Positions 43,482 to 51,922 of a stretch of 64,000 nt of DNA are shown one piece after another. The notes below the pieces were generated by a model, which saw only the letters and a program-made list of their open reading frames with translations, had not been told where the DNA came from and did no database searches. Both the position numbers and the translations under genes were made by a program. How positions within the stretch are numbered: the stretch's first letter is position 1; each line of letters starts with the position of its first letter. The stretch is taken from assembly GCA_050694175.1 (NCBI GenBank), contig JBOGXA010000012.1, positions 1 through 64,000 on the forward strand, read 5' to 3'. Source of the stretch: JBOGXA01 sp050694175. GTDB lineage: Bacteria; Actinomycetota; CADDZG01; WHSQ01.

Positions 43482-45014
43482 CTAGTGCCCCCGACCGGGC
43501 ACGATCCGCAGGACGAAGCCGCCGGTGCCGACCGGACGCCCGGTCTGGTTGCCGGTGACATACACCTCGCCGCTCGCGTCCTGAGACATCCCCAGCACGG
43601 CCATCGTCTGCGGGAACTCCTCGGGACCGTGCGGCGGCGCGGTCAGCCTCAATGCGGCGATAGCCTCCGCGAACCCCCTGAACTCGTGGATCTTCCGCAA
43701 CCTCGGCTCCTCGGACTTCTTGTCCGGTTTGAAATAGAGCAGCCGTCCGTGGTCGTCCGGGCCCTGCGGGAAGCCGAAGAGCCGCGAGTATTCGCCGAAG
43801 ACGTAGCGATCGCGCAGCTGCGGGAACCTGGTCCCGTGGTAGACGAAGCCGCCGATCACCGAGTGGCCCTCGTGGTGGGTGTCGTACTGGGCGATGGGGT
43901 CGATTGGGTTGGGGGGGACGAACACCGTGGGATCCGGATCCGGGCTCGCAAAGCCCGGATCGACTCCGTTGATGTGGAAGAACAATGTCCCTTCCTTGCG
44001 GTTCCATCCGAAGTTGCCGCCCTTGACGACGATGTCGACCTCCTCGATGTCGTTCTGGCCGACGTCCCCGAGGAAGAGCCGGCCCGTCTCCGCGTCAAAC
44101 GAGAACCGGTAGGGGTTCCGGAAGCCGAAGGCGTAGATCTCGTGGACGGCGCCGGACCTTCCAACGAACGGGTTGTCGGCGGGGATGCCGTACTGGTGGT
44201 TGGCGGAGTTACGGCCGTTCACGTCGATCCGAAGGACCTTCCCCAGGGGGACGTTCAGCTTCTGGGCGTTCCCATCGCCCTGGTGCCCGACCTGGGGGGC
44301 CTCGCCGCACGGGGGGTAGTTCGGAGGAGCCGTCACGAACAGTTGGTCGTCCTGATCGTCCGCGCCGCCCCCGTCGCCCATCGAGATGTAGAGCATGTGG
44401 TCGGGCCCAAACGCGAGGTCCCCCCCGTCATGGTTGAACTGCGGCCAGTCGACGCGCATCAGCTCCCGGCGGCTGGCCGGGTCGACGACCGACGCAGGGT
44501 TGCCGGGGTCCGTTACACGCCACTCGGCGACGACGTTCTGGTGGTCGGGGACTCGCCCCGGGGGTAGCGTCGATGGGAAGGTCGGGGCGCCGGCGACGGG
44601 CTCGGATGTGTACGTGTAGAGCAGCCCGTTGCGCCTGTAGTCGGGGTGGAAGGCGACGCCGAGGAAGCCGCGCTCGTCGAACGAGCCCGGCCCGCAGACG
44701 CCGAGCGGCACCAGGCGGGCACCGACGTCGAGAAAGACGCTCTTGTTACCCGTGGCCAGGTCGACGGCCCACAGCCGCCCAGGCTGATCGACGACGTAGA
44801 GACGGCCCCGCTCGCCCGGCGCCACGACGGCTTTGAGAGGCGACGTGAGGCCGTTCGCGGCAAGCTCCAGCCCGACCCTGAAACCGCGCTCGTCCTTGAT
44901 GGGTGCGAAGATCGTGTCGTCGAACGGGTCGCTCGGCGGGTGCCCAAAAGCGGTCGACCCGGCCACAGCCAGTGAAGCTACCGCAGCGCAGGCCGCGACA
45001 AGCCGCAGTTTCAT
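43482..45014 (-). CDS. Secreted PQQ-dependent glucose/sorbosone dehydrogenase-like protein
   Basis: A 510-residue exported six-bladed propeller of the GSDH family. Residues 1-24 are a signal peptide (LVAACAAVASLAVAGSTAFG). Visible family motifs: DQPGRLWAVDLATG, ERGFLGVAFHPDYRRNGLLY, FNHDGGDLAFGPDHMLYISM with GDGGG, GKVLRIDVNG and the signature YAFGFRNPYRFSFD followed by LGDVGQNDIEEVDIV. Members oxidise sugars with PQQ, though many lack proven activity. No PQQ synthesis genes are in this window. Confidence 0.9.
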   Translation of the reverse strand: MKLRLVAACAAVASLAVAGSTAFGHPPSDPFDDTIFAPIKDERGFRVGLELAANGLTSPLKAVVAPGERGRLYVVDQPGRLWAVDLATGNKSVFLDVGARLVPLGVCGPGSFDERGFLGVAFHPDYRRNGLLYTYTSEPVAGAPTFPSTLPPGRVPDHQNVVAEWRVTDPGNPASVVDPASRRELMRVDWPQFNHDGGDLAFGPDHMLYISMGDGGGADDQDDQLFVTAPPNYPPCGEAPQVGHQGDGNAQKLNVPLGKVLRIDVNGRNSANHQYGIPADNPFVGRSGAVHEIYAFGFRNPYRFSFDAETGRLFLGDVGQNDIEEVDIVVKGGNFGWNRKEGTLFFHINGVDPGFASPDPDPTVFVPPNPIDPIAQYDTHHEGHSVIGGFVYHGTRFPQLRDRYVFGEYSRLFGFPQGPDDHGRLLYFKPDKKSEEPRLRKIHEFRGFAEAIAALRLTAPPHGPEEFPQTMAVLGMSQDASGEVYVTGNQTGRPVGTGGFVLRIVPGRGH

Positions 45015-45161
45015 TCCCCTCTCCTTCCCCAGACTCCTATATGGGGTTACGTGAGCAGCCGGGGCGGGGATTCACTCAATGCCTTTATTCAAGGGATGTA
45101 GCGATGACATGTTCATGCAGCAACGCGCCCGGAGGGAGTGACAACGGCGGGGGCCACGGAC

Positions 45162-45695
45162 TCAGCCCTCGCAGGTGTCCCCGGCGGTGGCCCTTCGTTC
45201 GTTGAATTCCGACCTCATCGCGGCCGCCGACCCGCCGACGAGCAGGCATTGCGACCTGGTCTTGGTTACGTGGATCCTCTTGCGCTCGCGTTCCCGTCGC
45301 TCTCTGCGCGTGCAGTAGCGCACTTCCTTGGGCTTGCATTGATACACGGCAACGCCGCGCGCCCACGAGTGGTACCATTGACGCCGCCTAGCCACCATCG
45401 TGCCTCTGGTCTTTACCGTGCAGTTATCGGTCTGTGGGCACGTCTTTATCTTTCGCTTGATCTCGAAGTACTCCTGACGGTCGTAGGTCCTCGTCAATAT
45501 TCCAACCACCGTTATCGAGACCATCTCCGTGTTGCAGAAGATGCTGTGCCGACCTCTGACGAAGCGGCCGTCCCGGACCGGTCGCGGCAGCCACGGAGCG
45601 CACACTGGCAGCTCGGCCTGAGCGGGGGAGGCGGGAGCAAAGGTGAGCAGGGAGACGGCCAGTAACGGCACCAGCAAGAGAGCTACGCGTCGCAT
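45162..45695 (-). CDS. Small secreted cysteine-containing protein, unknown
   Basis: A 177-residue protein with a clear signal peptide (RRVALLLVPLLAVSLLTFAP, cleavage near ASPAQA-E at about 26). The mature part is basic with an Arg/Glu/Lys-rich central stretch (RYCTRRERRERERKRIHVTK) and about seven Cys, suggesting disulfides outside the cell. The ATG at 45695 follows GGAGGTGGG. No family recognised. It lies 68 bases after the MBL-hydrolase gene on the same strand. Confidence 0.72.
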   Translation of the reverse strand: MRRVALLLVPLLAVSLLTFAPASPAQAELPVCAPWLPRPVRDGRFVRGRHSIFCNTEMVSITVVGILTRTYDRQEYFEIKRKIKTCPQTDNCTVKTRGTMVARRRQWYHSWARGVAVYQCKPKEVRYCTRRERRERERKRIHVTKTRSQCLLVGGSAAAMRSEFNERRATAGDTCEG

Positions 45696-45763
45696 GTCGC
45701 CCACCTCCACGAAGCTGTTTCTCAAATGCTACCGCTCGGACGAATCGATGCGAGAGGCCGCCC

Positions 45764-47215
45764 CTAGCCCGGGATTAAGCGGAGGCGACCCGCGTCGTCG
45801 GCCTCGAGTTGGTGGTAGTCCCACTTTACGCCGCGGGGCCCCGGGCGCTCGAGCTTCTGGGCGACGACCACTTTGTTGCCGTCGGTGCGCACGTTTATGA
45901 GCCCGTAGACCGCGACCTCGCGCTCGATCGTGGCGAGCAGACCGTCGATGTCACCTTGGATCGCTTCGCGCTTGATCGCGTCCGTCGTGCGTTCCCGCCG
46001 GTCGTAGAGAGTCCTTAGCTCGGCGCGCAGCGCCTCTGGGCGCTTGACGTTCTCCTTGTGCGAGCGGGCGAGTTCGGTGCTGAACACAAGCGGTCGTTCG
46101 CCCCTGCTCCACCGCCCGATCGCTCCGAGGGTGTCCGGGCGGGGATGTGCGAACGGCTCGTCGTCCCCGCTCGACACGATCGTCGCGGTCGCATTTACAC
46201 CCTCGACGAAAGCATCCGTGAAGTCCGCGCTGCCGTGGTGGCAGGCCTTGGCGACGTCGGCCTCGAAGAGCTCGCGGGCGGCGGCGACCATCTCCCCTCG
46301 CTGCCCGCCGCTCGCTCCCGCCGGGTCGGTTCCCGTGTAGTGCTGGAGGAGATAGCGCTCGGCGGCGGTGTTGAGGTCGCCGCCCATGAAGATCCGTACG
46401 CCTCTGTACCGGAGCATGAGGAGCACCGAGTGGCCGTTCTTCGTCTCCCCGTCGCTGCCCAGCCGGCGCAGGACGAGGTGGCCGTCGACCCGTTCCGGCA
46501 CAGGGCCGAGAACTCTTATCTCGAGATCCCCCCCTTCCTCGAAGCCCGGCATGAAGCCGTCCTCGACCGACAGCATGCGGAAGTCACCGACGCGGCCCCC
46601 ATCGGCGGCCGCTTTGAGGAGCGTCGGGTAGTACTTTCGCCCGACAAGCGCCGGATCCGACAGGATCTGGTCGAGCTGCTCCTTGTTCGTCACGACGTCG
46701 GTGAGGTACGAAATTCTGCCCCGCCTGACCGCGGGGCCGAGGGTTGTGCCGGTACGTTCCACTATCCCATTGTGAAAGAGGCTTTCGAAGCTGAATTGGG
46801 ACGAGCCGAACAGCTTCTGAAAACCCATGTAGTGGTCGACATCCGAATGCGTGATGACGGCGGCCTTGAATCTGATTCGCCCGCCGCGCCTCAGGTTGAA
46901 TCGCCAGTTCAAGAACCTGTACATGTTGTCGCTCTCACCCGCGTCGACGACGATGAACTCATCGTCGGGAGTGACTATGAAGCTCCCGTCGCCCTGACCG
47001 ACATCCACGAAGTTGATCTCGAGGACGCGCTCATCCTGGATCGTTGATTCGTGCATCCACCCGTTCTCGCGGCGGGCGCGCACCTCGACCCACTCCCCGA
47101 CCCTCCCCTCCTTGATCTCGACATAGTCGCCCCAGATGAGCTGCTGGATCCGGTTGCCGTCGGGTGCGTCGAGCACGAAGGGGGCCGGGTAGGCGGCGAA
47201 GTGCGGATCAGCCAT
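45764..47215 (-). CDS. ComEC-like metallo-beta-lactamase-fold hydrolase with N-terminal SH3-like region
   Basis: A 483-residue soluble protein. Residues about 10-60 look like an SH3-type small barrel (IWGDYVEIKEGRVGEWVEVR and ENGWMHESTI). From about 67 it has the ComEC-type MBL pattern: FVDVGQGDGSFIV, EFIVVDAGESDN, metal-binding THSDVDHYMGF, and late FMGGDLNTAAERYLL with KACHHGSAD. ComEC's nuclease domain degrades the non-transported DNA strand; stand-alone copies are common in accessory regions and little characterised. There is no membrane segment. The C-terminal 100 residues are helical and charged. Substrate unknown. Confidence 0.82.
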   Translation of the reverse strand: MADPHFAAYPAPFVLDAPDGNRIQQLIWGDYVEIKEGRVGEWVEVRARRENGWMHESTIQDERVLEINFVDVGQGDGSFIVTPDDEFIVVDAGESDNMYRFLNWRFNLRRGGRIRFKAAVITHSDVDHYMGFQKLFGSSQFSFESLFHNGIVERTGTTLGPAVRRGRISYLTDVVTNKEQLDQILSDPALVGRKYYPTLLKAAADGGRVGDFRMLSVEDGFMPGFEEGGDLEIRVLGPVPERVDGHLVLRRLGSDGETKNGHSVLLMLRYRGVRIFMGGDLNTAAERYLLQHYTGTDPAGASGGQRGEMVAAARELFEADVAKACHHGSADFTDAFVEGVNATATIVSSGDDEPFAHPRPDTLGAIGRWSRGERPLVFSTELARSHKENVKRPEALRAELRTLYDRRERTTDAIKREAIQGDIDGLLATIEREVAVYGLINVRTDGNKVVVAQKLERPGPRGVKWDYHQLEADDAGRLRLIPG

Positions 47216-47241
47216 CGATCACTCCGGATGTCTTAGGCACA

Positions 47242-48030
47242 TCAGCGGCCGGTGAAGCGCGGCTCGCGCTTCTCTATCCACGCCATCACGGCTTCGCGAG
47301 TGTCTTCGCTCGAGAAGCACAGTGCCTGCGCGAGGGATTCGGCATCGAGCGTTTCCTCTATGGACCGCTCGGGGGCCCGGTTGAGGTTCTCCTTAATCAG
47401 CGCGACCGTTCGCGGCGGTTGGGCCGCGAGTCGCGAGGCCAGGTCCTTCACCACGGCGTCGATCCCGTCGTCGTCGCACAGTCGATTGACCAGGCCAATG
47501 TCGTTCGCTTCTTCGGCGGACAAAACGTCCCCGAGCAGGGCCAGCTCCTTGGCGCGATGGAGTGGAAGCAACCGGGTCAACGCCCACGATCCCCCGAAGT
47601 CGACGACGAGCCCGCGCTTCACGAACAGCTCCGCGAAGCTTGCGCTGCGCGACGCCACGACGAGATCGCACGAGAGCGCGAGGTTGCAGCCCGCACCCGC
47701 GGCAATACCGGTGACGCGCGCCACGGTGGGTACCCGGCACGTGATCACGGCGTGGGCGATGCGATGGATGCGGTGCATCCGATCCTTCAGCTCGAACGGG
47801 GACGCGACCATGGTCGCTGCGTCGGTGAGATCGGCTCCCGACGAGAAAGCGTCACCTGCACCGGTGACCACGAGACAACGGACCTCCGGGTCCTCCGACG
47901 CGCGCTCGAACGCCTTCCCGATCTCTTCGAACATGACCCACGACATCGCGTTCTTCTTGGCGGGACGGTTGAGCGTGACCGTGGCGACCTGATCGTCTTG
48001 CTCCCAGACGAGGGTTTCGTACTCAGCCAC
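47242..48030 (-). CDS. Enoyl-CoA hydratase/isomerase family protein
   Basis: A 262-residue crotonase-fold protein. VATVTLNRPAKKNAMSWVMF opens the domain; GAGDAFSSGADLTDAATM and ARVTGIAAGAGCNLALSCDL form the CoA and oxyanion sites, and LVVDFGGSWALTRLLPLHRA resembles PaaG-type members, which have Asp at one catalytic position. Its acyl-CoA substrate is not evident. It lies 9 bases downstream of yraN and 26 bases upstream of the MBL-hydrolase gene on the same strand, so it may share a transcript with them. Confidence 0.88.
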   Translation of the reverse strand: MAEYETLVWEQDDQVATVTLNRPAKKNAMSWVMFEEIGKAFERASEDPEVRCLVVTGAGDAFSSGADLTDAATMVASPFELKDRMHRIHRIAHAVITCRVPTVARVTGIAAGAGCNLALSCDLVVASRSASFAELFVKRGLVVDFGGSWALTRLLPLHRAKELALLGDVLSAEEANDIGLVNRLCDDDGIDAVVKDLASRLAAQPPRTVALIKENLNRAPERSIEETLDAESLAQALCFSSEDTREAVMAWIEKREPRFTGR

Positions 48031-48039
48031 CGCACCTCC

Positions 48040-48393
48040 TCAAAAAGCGTTCTCCAGGTGAGTAACCGTAAGCCCCGAGCCCGTAACGAGGACCGAGACC
48101 ACGTCGAAGCGTAGTTCGTGCCCCCACATCCGGTTGTCCGCCAGCCATGCCGCAGCCAGCCTGCGGATGCGGGCCCGCTTGACGTAGTTCACCGCCTCGG
48201 AGGGTGCCCCGAAGCGGTCGGTTGACCGGGTCTTGACCTCACAGAAGACGATCTCGGAGCCGCGGCGCACGACGAGATCGAGCTCGCCGCCCGGGAGACG
48301 GGAGTTACGGGCGATGATGTCGTAGCCGAGATCCCGATAGAGGCGGGCGGCCGCGTCCTCGCCACGCCGCCCCAGATCGATGCGCGTGCTCAT
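48040..48393 (-). CDS. yraN: YraN family protein (UPF0102), endonuclease-like fold
   Basis: A 117-residue restriction-endonuclease-like fold protein. The conserved core is GRRGEDAAARLYRDLGYDII, then SRLPGGELDLVVRRGSEIVFCEVKTRS, which holds the ExD...ExK-type residues. The start is ATG 48393; the frame is open upstream but overlaps DUF2469. In most actinobacteria it lies between the DUF2469 gene and comM; here comM is 19 kb away. Confidence 0.92.
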   Translation of the reverse strand: MSTRIDLGRRGEDAAARLYRDLGYDIIARNSRLPGGELDLVVRRGSEIVFCEVKTRSTDRFGAPSEAVNYVKRARIRRLAAAWLADNRMWGHELRFDVVSVLVTGSGLTVTHLENAF

Positions 48394-48475
48394 GGGCTCA
48401 GCGTACGAAGAGGGTGTGACATGTTGGTTGGGGGCTAGGGTCCGAGGCAGGAGCCCTGGTGCCGAAGACCCCGAG

Positions 48476-48805
48476 TTAGTCGCCCACTCCGGGTGGGTTC
48501 GGCACGAGGTCACGCTCGGCGAGTTGCGCCAGCTCCTCCACGTTGAGGTCCCTGAAGGTCACGACCTTCACGTGCGAGACGAACCGGGCGGGGCGGTGCA
48601 TGTCCCACACCCACGCATCGGTGAGCTCGACTTCGAACCACACCTTGGTGCCGACATGCTTGGTGTCGACCTTGACCTCGTTGGCGAGGTAGAAGCGCCG
48701 CTCGGTCTCCACGACGAACTTGAACATGGGGAGGACATCCCGGTACTCCTTATAGAGCTGGAGCTCCATCTCGGCCTCGTACTTTTCGAGGTCCTCGACG
48801 CTCAT
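48476..48805 (-). CDS. DUF2469 family protein
   Basis: A 109-residue acidic protein of a family almost restricted to actinobacteria and located between rnhB and yraN. It begins MSVEDLEKYEAEMELQLYKE, and contains RFYLANEVKV and WFEVELTDAWVWDMHRPARF. Function unknown. Its start overlaps the rnhB stop by four bases, so the two are coupled. Confidence 0.9.
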   Translation of the reverse strand: MSVEDLEKYEAEMELQLYKEYRDVLPMFKFVVETERRFYLANEVKVDTKHVGTKVWFEVELTDAWVWDMHRPARFVSHVKVVTFRDLNVEELAQLAERDLVPNPPGVGD

Positions 48806-49500
48806 GTCATCTCCTCGCAGAACTCGGATACGGCCTCCATCAAGTCTCGCGCCTTCTCGGTGGGCGCAACAGCATCATCCCCGGGAAACCCGGTGACGCC
48901 GTAGAAGGAGCGGCGGTGGATCGGGCATGGCCCGTACTCCTTGAGCGCTCGCCAGTGGTGGCGGGTCCCGTAGCCGACGTTGCTGGCGAAGCCGTAGCTC
49001 GGGTACTTGCGGTGATATCTGCGCATAACTGCGTCCCTGTGCTCCTTGGCCACTATCGACGCGGCGGCAACACTCGTTGAGACCGCATCGGCCTTCTTCA
49101 CGCCGAGAGCGGGGACGGGGGGACGGCGCAGCCTGAAGCCGTCAACCAGCAGATAGTCGGGCTCCAGAGGAAGGCTCTTGACGGCGCGCCTGAGGGCGTC
49201 GAGGTTGCACCGCTGAAGGCCCACCCGGTCGATCCGGTCGGGCCGCACGCGCACCACCGATACAGCGAGGGCTAGGGAGCGAATCTCCTCGACCAGCACT
49301 GCCCGCTGGCGCCGGGTGCACATCTTGGAGTCCCTGAGTCCTTCGATATGTGCGCCCGGGGGCAGTATGACCGCGGCCGCCACAAGGGGCCCGGCGAGGG
49401 CACCGCGGCCGACCTCATCGGCCCCCGCGACACGTTCGAATCCCCCATCGGCAAGGCGAGCTTCCATCAGCCCGCTTGCGTCGGTCACCATCGGCCTCAC
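48802..49500 (-). CDS. rnhB: Ribonuclease HII
   Basis: Cleaves RNA in RNA-DNA hybrids, including single ribonucleotides. The 232 residues show VAGADEVGRGALAGPLVAAA (first catalytic Asp-Glu), LLVDGFRL and KADAVSTSVAAASIVAKEHRD (further catalytic residues), followed by NVGYGTRHHWRALKEYGPCP. The start could be 49500 or the ATG three codons later. It is the first gene of the rnhB-DUF2469-yraN unit, 105 bases after the signal peptidase gene. Confidence 0.95.
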   Translation of the reverse strand: MRPMVTDASGLMEARLADGGFERVAGADEVGRGALAGPLVAAAVILPPGAHIEGLRDSKMCTRRQRAVLVEEIRSLALAVSVVRVRPDRIDRVGLQRCNLDALRRAVKSLPLEPDYLLVDGFRLRRPPVPALGVKKADAVSTSVAAASIVAKEHRDAVMRRYHRKYPSYGFASNVGYGTRHHWRALKEYGPCPIHRRSFYGVTGFPGDDAVAPTEKARDLMEAVSEFCEEMT

Positions 49501-49605
49501 GATAGCCGAGCGAAACCGGAAGGTGCGAGCTTTACAGGGCGACCGGGCGCAGGGTTACCGAATATGTAACTTGGGCGCCCTCTCGACGTTTTCCGGCCGT
49601 TTGAG

Positions 49606-50574
49606 TTACAGACCGCCGAAATCGCCGGGGGGCCAGATGATGATGAATGCCTTTCCGACGACCTTGTCCTCCCCGATGGGGCCGATGACGCGCGAGTCCT
49701 GGGAGTTGTTGCGGTTGTCGCCCATCACGAAAACTGTGTTGGGAGGCACCAGGCAGCCGTTCCCTTCGACCTCCATCTCGAACCGCCGGCAGTCCCGCGC
49801 CACGAACGGCTGGCTCAGGTGATCCTCTCCGCCGCGGATGTAGGACTCGTCTATGACCTCTCCGTTAATCTCCAGTTTTCGCGGGCGGCCCTCGTAGCGG
49901 ACGGTGTCCCCCTCAACGGCCACCACTCGTTTGATGTAGTCCTCCTCTTTGCCCGTCGGGAGCCCAAGCAGTTCGCGAAGGAAAGCTCGAGCGTCGTCGT
50001 ACCAGGGGAGGTCGTCGGTTCGACCCAGAACATCCTTCGAGAAAACGATGACATCTCCGCGCTCGGGTTCGCTGAAGAGATAGCTGATCTTTTCAACGAT
50101 GACGCGATCGCCCTCATGAAGGGTCGGTCGCATCGATGCCGATGGGATGAAGAACGCCTGCGCCACAAAGGTCTTGACCAACACGGCGATCAGAAACGCA
50201 ATCAGTACAAGGATCGGAAGCTCGATCAGCTGGTGCCTCAGCGGGCGCTTCCTCTTCTTCTTCTTGGGGGTTTCGGCACCGGGCGCGCCGGCGGGCTTCG
50301 GCGGCGGCTCGGTTGTCGTGGCCGTCCCGGCTACAGGCCGATCGCCCCGGATCGACTCATCGAGCGCCTGCTGCAGCTTGGAAGCGGGCATTGTGTTGGT
50401 GACAGCGCCCTCCGGAGCCGCGCCGTCGCTCAGCTCGCGGCGGACTCGATTAGCGAGCTCATCATCGATCGCGGCATTGTGGTTCTCGACCGGGCGTCCG
50501 ATCGTTTTGAGGTGCTCCACCACCGTGGTGGAGCTGACACCGAGCTCTCGCGCGACCTCATCTATCCGGGGCAT
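49606..50574 (-). CDS. lepB: Signal peptidase I with an N-terminal IF2-N domain fusion
   Basis: Membrane serine protease that removes Sec signal peptides. Residues 1-55 (PRIDEVARELGVSSTTVVEH...) are an IF2-N domain matching the N-terminus of infB in this window at about 33 of 55 positions, including the shared GAAPE that follows the domain. A Pro/Lys-rich linker leads to a membrane helix (about 117-140). The SPase core has PSASMRPTLHEGDRV with the catalytic Ser, IKRVVAVEGDTV with the catalytic Lys, and VMGDNRNNSQDSRVIGP. At 322 residues it is long for the family. The reading frame starts exactly at the IF2-N Met. A second lepB follows upstream. Confidence 0.93.
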   Translation of the reverse strand: MPRIDEVARELGVSSTTVVEHLKTIGRPVENHNAAIDDELANRVRRELSDGAAPEGAVTNTMPASKLQQALDESIRGDRPVAGTATTTEPPPKPAGAPGAETPKKKKRKRPLRHQLIELPILVLIAFLIAVLVKTFVAQAFFIPSASMRPTLHEGDRVIVEKISYLFSEPERGDVIVFSKDVLGRTDDLPWYDDARAFLRELLGLPTGKEEDYIKRVVAVEGDTVRYEGRPRKLEINGEVIDESYIRGGEDHLSQPFVARDCRRFEMEVEGNGCLVPPNTVFVMGDNRNNSQDSRVIGPIGEDKVVGKAFIIIWPPGDFGGL

Positions 50575-50604
50575 GACCGAAAGGGTAAAGCCAAACCCAT
50601 CGAA

Positions 50605-51282
50605 TCACAGCCCCCCGATGTCTCCGGGCGGCCAGACGATGACGAACGCGCGCCCGACGATCGAGTCGGTTGGGATCGGGCCGAACACCCGTGAGTCGTC
50701 GGACCCGTCGCGGTTGTCGCCCATCACAAAGACCGTGCCTTCCGGGACATCGATCGGACCAAAACGTTCGGTCGATGTGTCCTCCGGCAGATACGGCTCT
50801 TCGATCGGCTCGCCGTCGACCAGGACCCGTCCGCCCGCGGCCTGGACGGTTTCACCTTCCGTGGCGATCACGCGCTTGATCAGATCCGTCCCGTCTGTTG
50901 GAAAACCGAACAGCTCCTTGACCGCATCGGTGAGCCCCTTCCACACCGACTCGTCATCGTCGCCCGGGGGCCCGGCAACACCTCGTTCGAAGACGATGAC
51001 GTCGCCGCGGCCGGGCTCCCCGAACCACTGGCTCACCTTTTCGACTAGCACGCGGTCGTTCCTCACCAAAGTTGGGTTCATGGACCCGGACGGTATGTAG
51101 AAGGCCTGCAGCAGAAACGTCTTGATGAGCAATGCAACCGCAAAGGCGACGATTACCAGGACGGGCAGCTCTCTCCAGACAGGCTTCCTTCGCTGGGCAC
51201 CCTCCTCAGGAGGAGTGGGCGGCGCTGCGGTCGGGCGCGCGGCGCGAGTCGGTGCCTCCCTTTCAGAGGACGACGCGTCCAA
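50605..51282 (-). CDS. lepB: Signal peptidase I, second copy
   Basis: A 225-residue signal peptidase I with a short Ala/Pro-rich cytoplasmic start, one membrane helix (about 40-60), PSGSMNPTLVRNDRVLVEKV (catalytic Ser), LIKRVIATEGETV (catalytic Lys) and VMGDNRDGSDDSRVFGPIP. It lacks the IF2-N domain of its neighbour but shares the ending IVWPPGDIGGL, so the pair arose by tandem duplication. It lies 3 bases after rplS and 30 bases before the fused copy. Confidence 0.95.
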   Translation of the reverse strand: MDASSSEREAPTRAARPTAAPPTPPEEGAQRRKPVWRELPVLVIVAFAVALLIKTFLLQAFYIPSGSMNPTLVRNDRVLVEKVSQWFGEPGRGDVIVFERGVAGPPGDDDESVWKGLTDAVKELFGFPTDGTDLIKRVIATEGETVQAAGGRVLVDGEPIEEPYLPEDTSTERFGPIDVPEGTVFVMGDNRDGSDDSRVFGPIPTDSIVGRAFVIVWPPGDIGGL

Positions 51283-51285
51283 GCG

Positions 51286-51636
51286 CTAAGCCTGGCGCCG
51301 CTCTTTGATCTTCGTCGCCTTCTTGCCGATCCGAGAACGCAGGTAGTAGAGCTTCGCCCGGCGAACATGGCCGCGGGTAACGACCTCGATCTTGGAGAGC
51401 ATCGGGGAATGTACCGGAAAGGTCCGCTCGACTCCGACGCCGAACGAGATCTTGCGCACCGTGAACGTCTCGGACAGCCGGCTCCCACGTCGCCGGATGA
51501 CGACGCCCTCGAACATCTGGACCCGCTCGCGCTCTCCCTCGACGACGCGGACGTGGACCCGCACGGTATCGCCGGGGCGGAACTCCGGTATGTCGTCGCG
51601 CAGATGCGACCGCTCTACAACGTCGATCGTGCTCAT
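51286..51636 (-). CDS. rplS: 50S ribosomal protein L19
   Basis: A 116-residue large-subunit protein. It contains DTVRVHVRVVEGERERVQMF, EGVVIRRRGSRLSETFTVRK and the end KLYYLRSRIGKKATKIKERR, all diagnostic of L19. The ATG at 51636 follows AAGGAG; the longer frame extends into the tRNA region and is not coding. It heads the rplS-lepB-lepB run, downstream of the tRNA genes. Confidence 0.97.
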   Translation of the reverse strand: MSTIDVVERSHLRDDIPEFRPGDTVRVHVRVVEGERERVQMFEGVVIRRRGSRLSETFTVRKISFGVGVERTFPVHSPMLSKIEVVTRGHVRRAKLYYLRSRIGKKATKIKERRQA

Positions 51637-51718
51637 CTCTTGCTCCTTACTTATCGCCTGGTCGCGGTGCGCGAATAGCACCGGGCCGGGCGTATGACAT
51701 CCCGCGCGCCGACCACCG

Positions 51719-51781
51719 TAGCCCGGACGGGATTCGAACCCGTGATCTCCGCCACCCCGGATGGGCGTGCGGCGTCCTCGG
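51719..51781 (-). pseudogene. tRNA-Glu 3'-half remnant
   Basis: A 47-base block (51707-51753) is identical to the 3' part of the tRNA-Glu gene plus its 3' flank (51783-51829); the period is 76 bases. The remnant keeps the T-arm and 3' acceptor strand but has a different, longer anticodon region and no 5' acceptor strand, so it cannot fold as a tRNA. The 10-base GGCGTCCTCG past the anticodon region also matches (one change), showing that the duplication once covered more of the gene. Confidence 0.8.
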
Positions 51782-51794
51782 ACGCCGACCACCG

Positions 51795-51869
51795 TAGCCC
51801 GGACGGGATTCGAACCCGTGATCTCCGCCTTGAGAGGGCGGCGTCCTTGGCCAACTAGACTACCGGGCC
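51795..51869 (-). tRNA. tRNA-Glu (anticodon CTC)
   Basis: A 75-base cloverleaf: acceptor GGCCCGG/CCGGGCT (first pair G-T), D-arm with GTCTAGTTGGCC, anticodon stem CCGCC/GGCGG around CTCTCAA giving anticodon CTC, and T-arm ACGGG-TTCGAAT-CCCGT. Discriminator A; CCA is not encoded. The GTCTAG D-arm is typical of tRNA-Glu. Confidence 0.93.
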
Positions 51870-51922
51870 AAGCTAGATGGGGACGTTTCGGCCCGCCATT
51901 CTGCCATAGGGCGGGAACCGCG

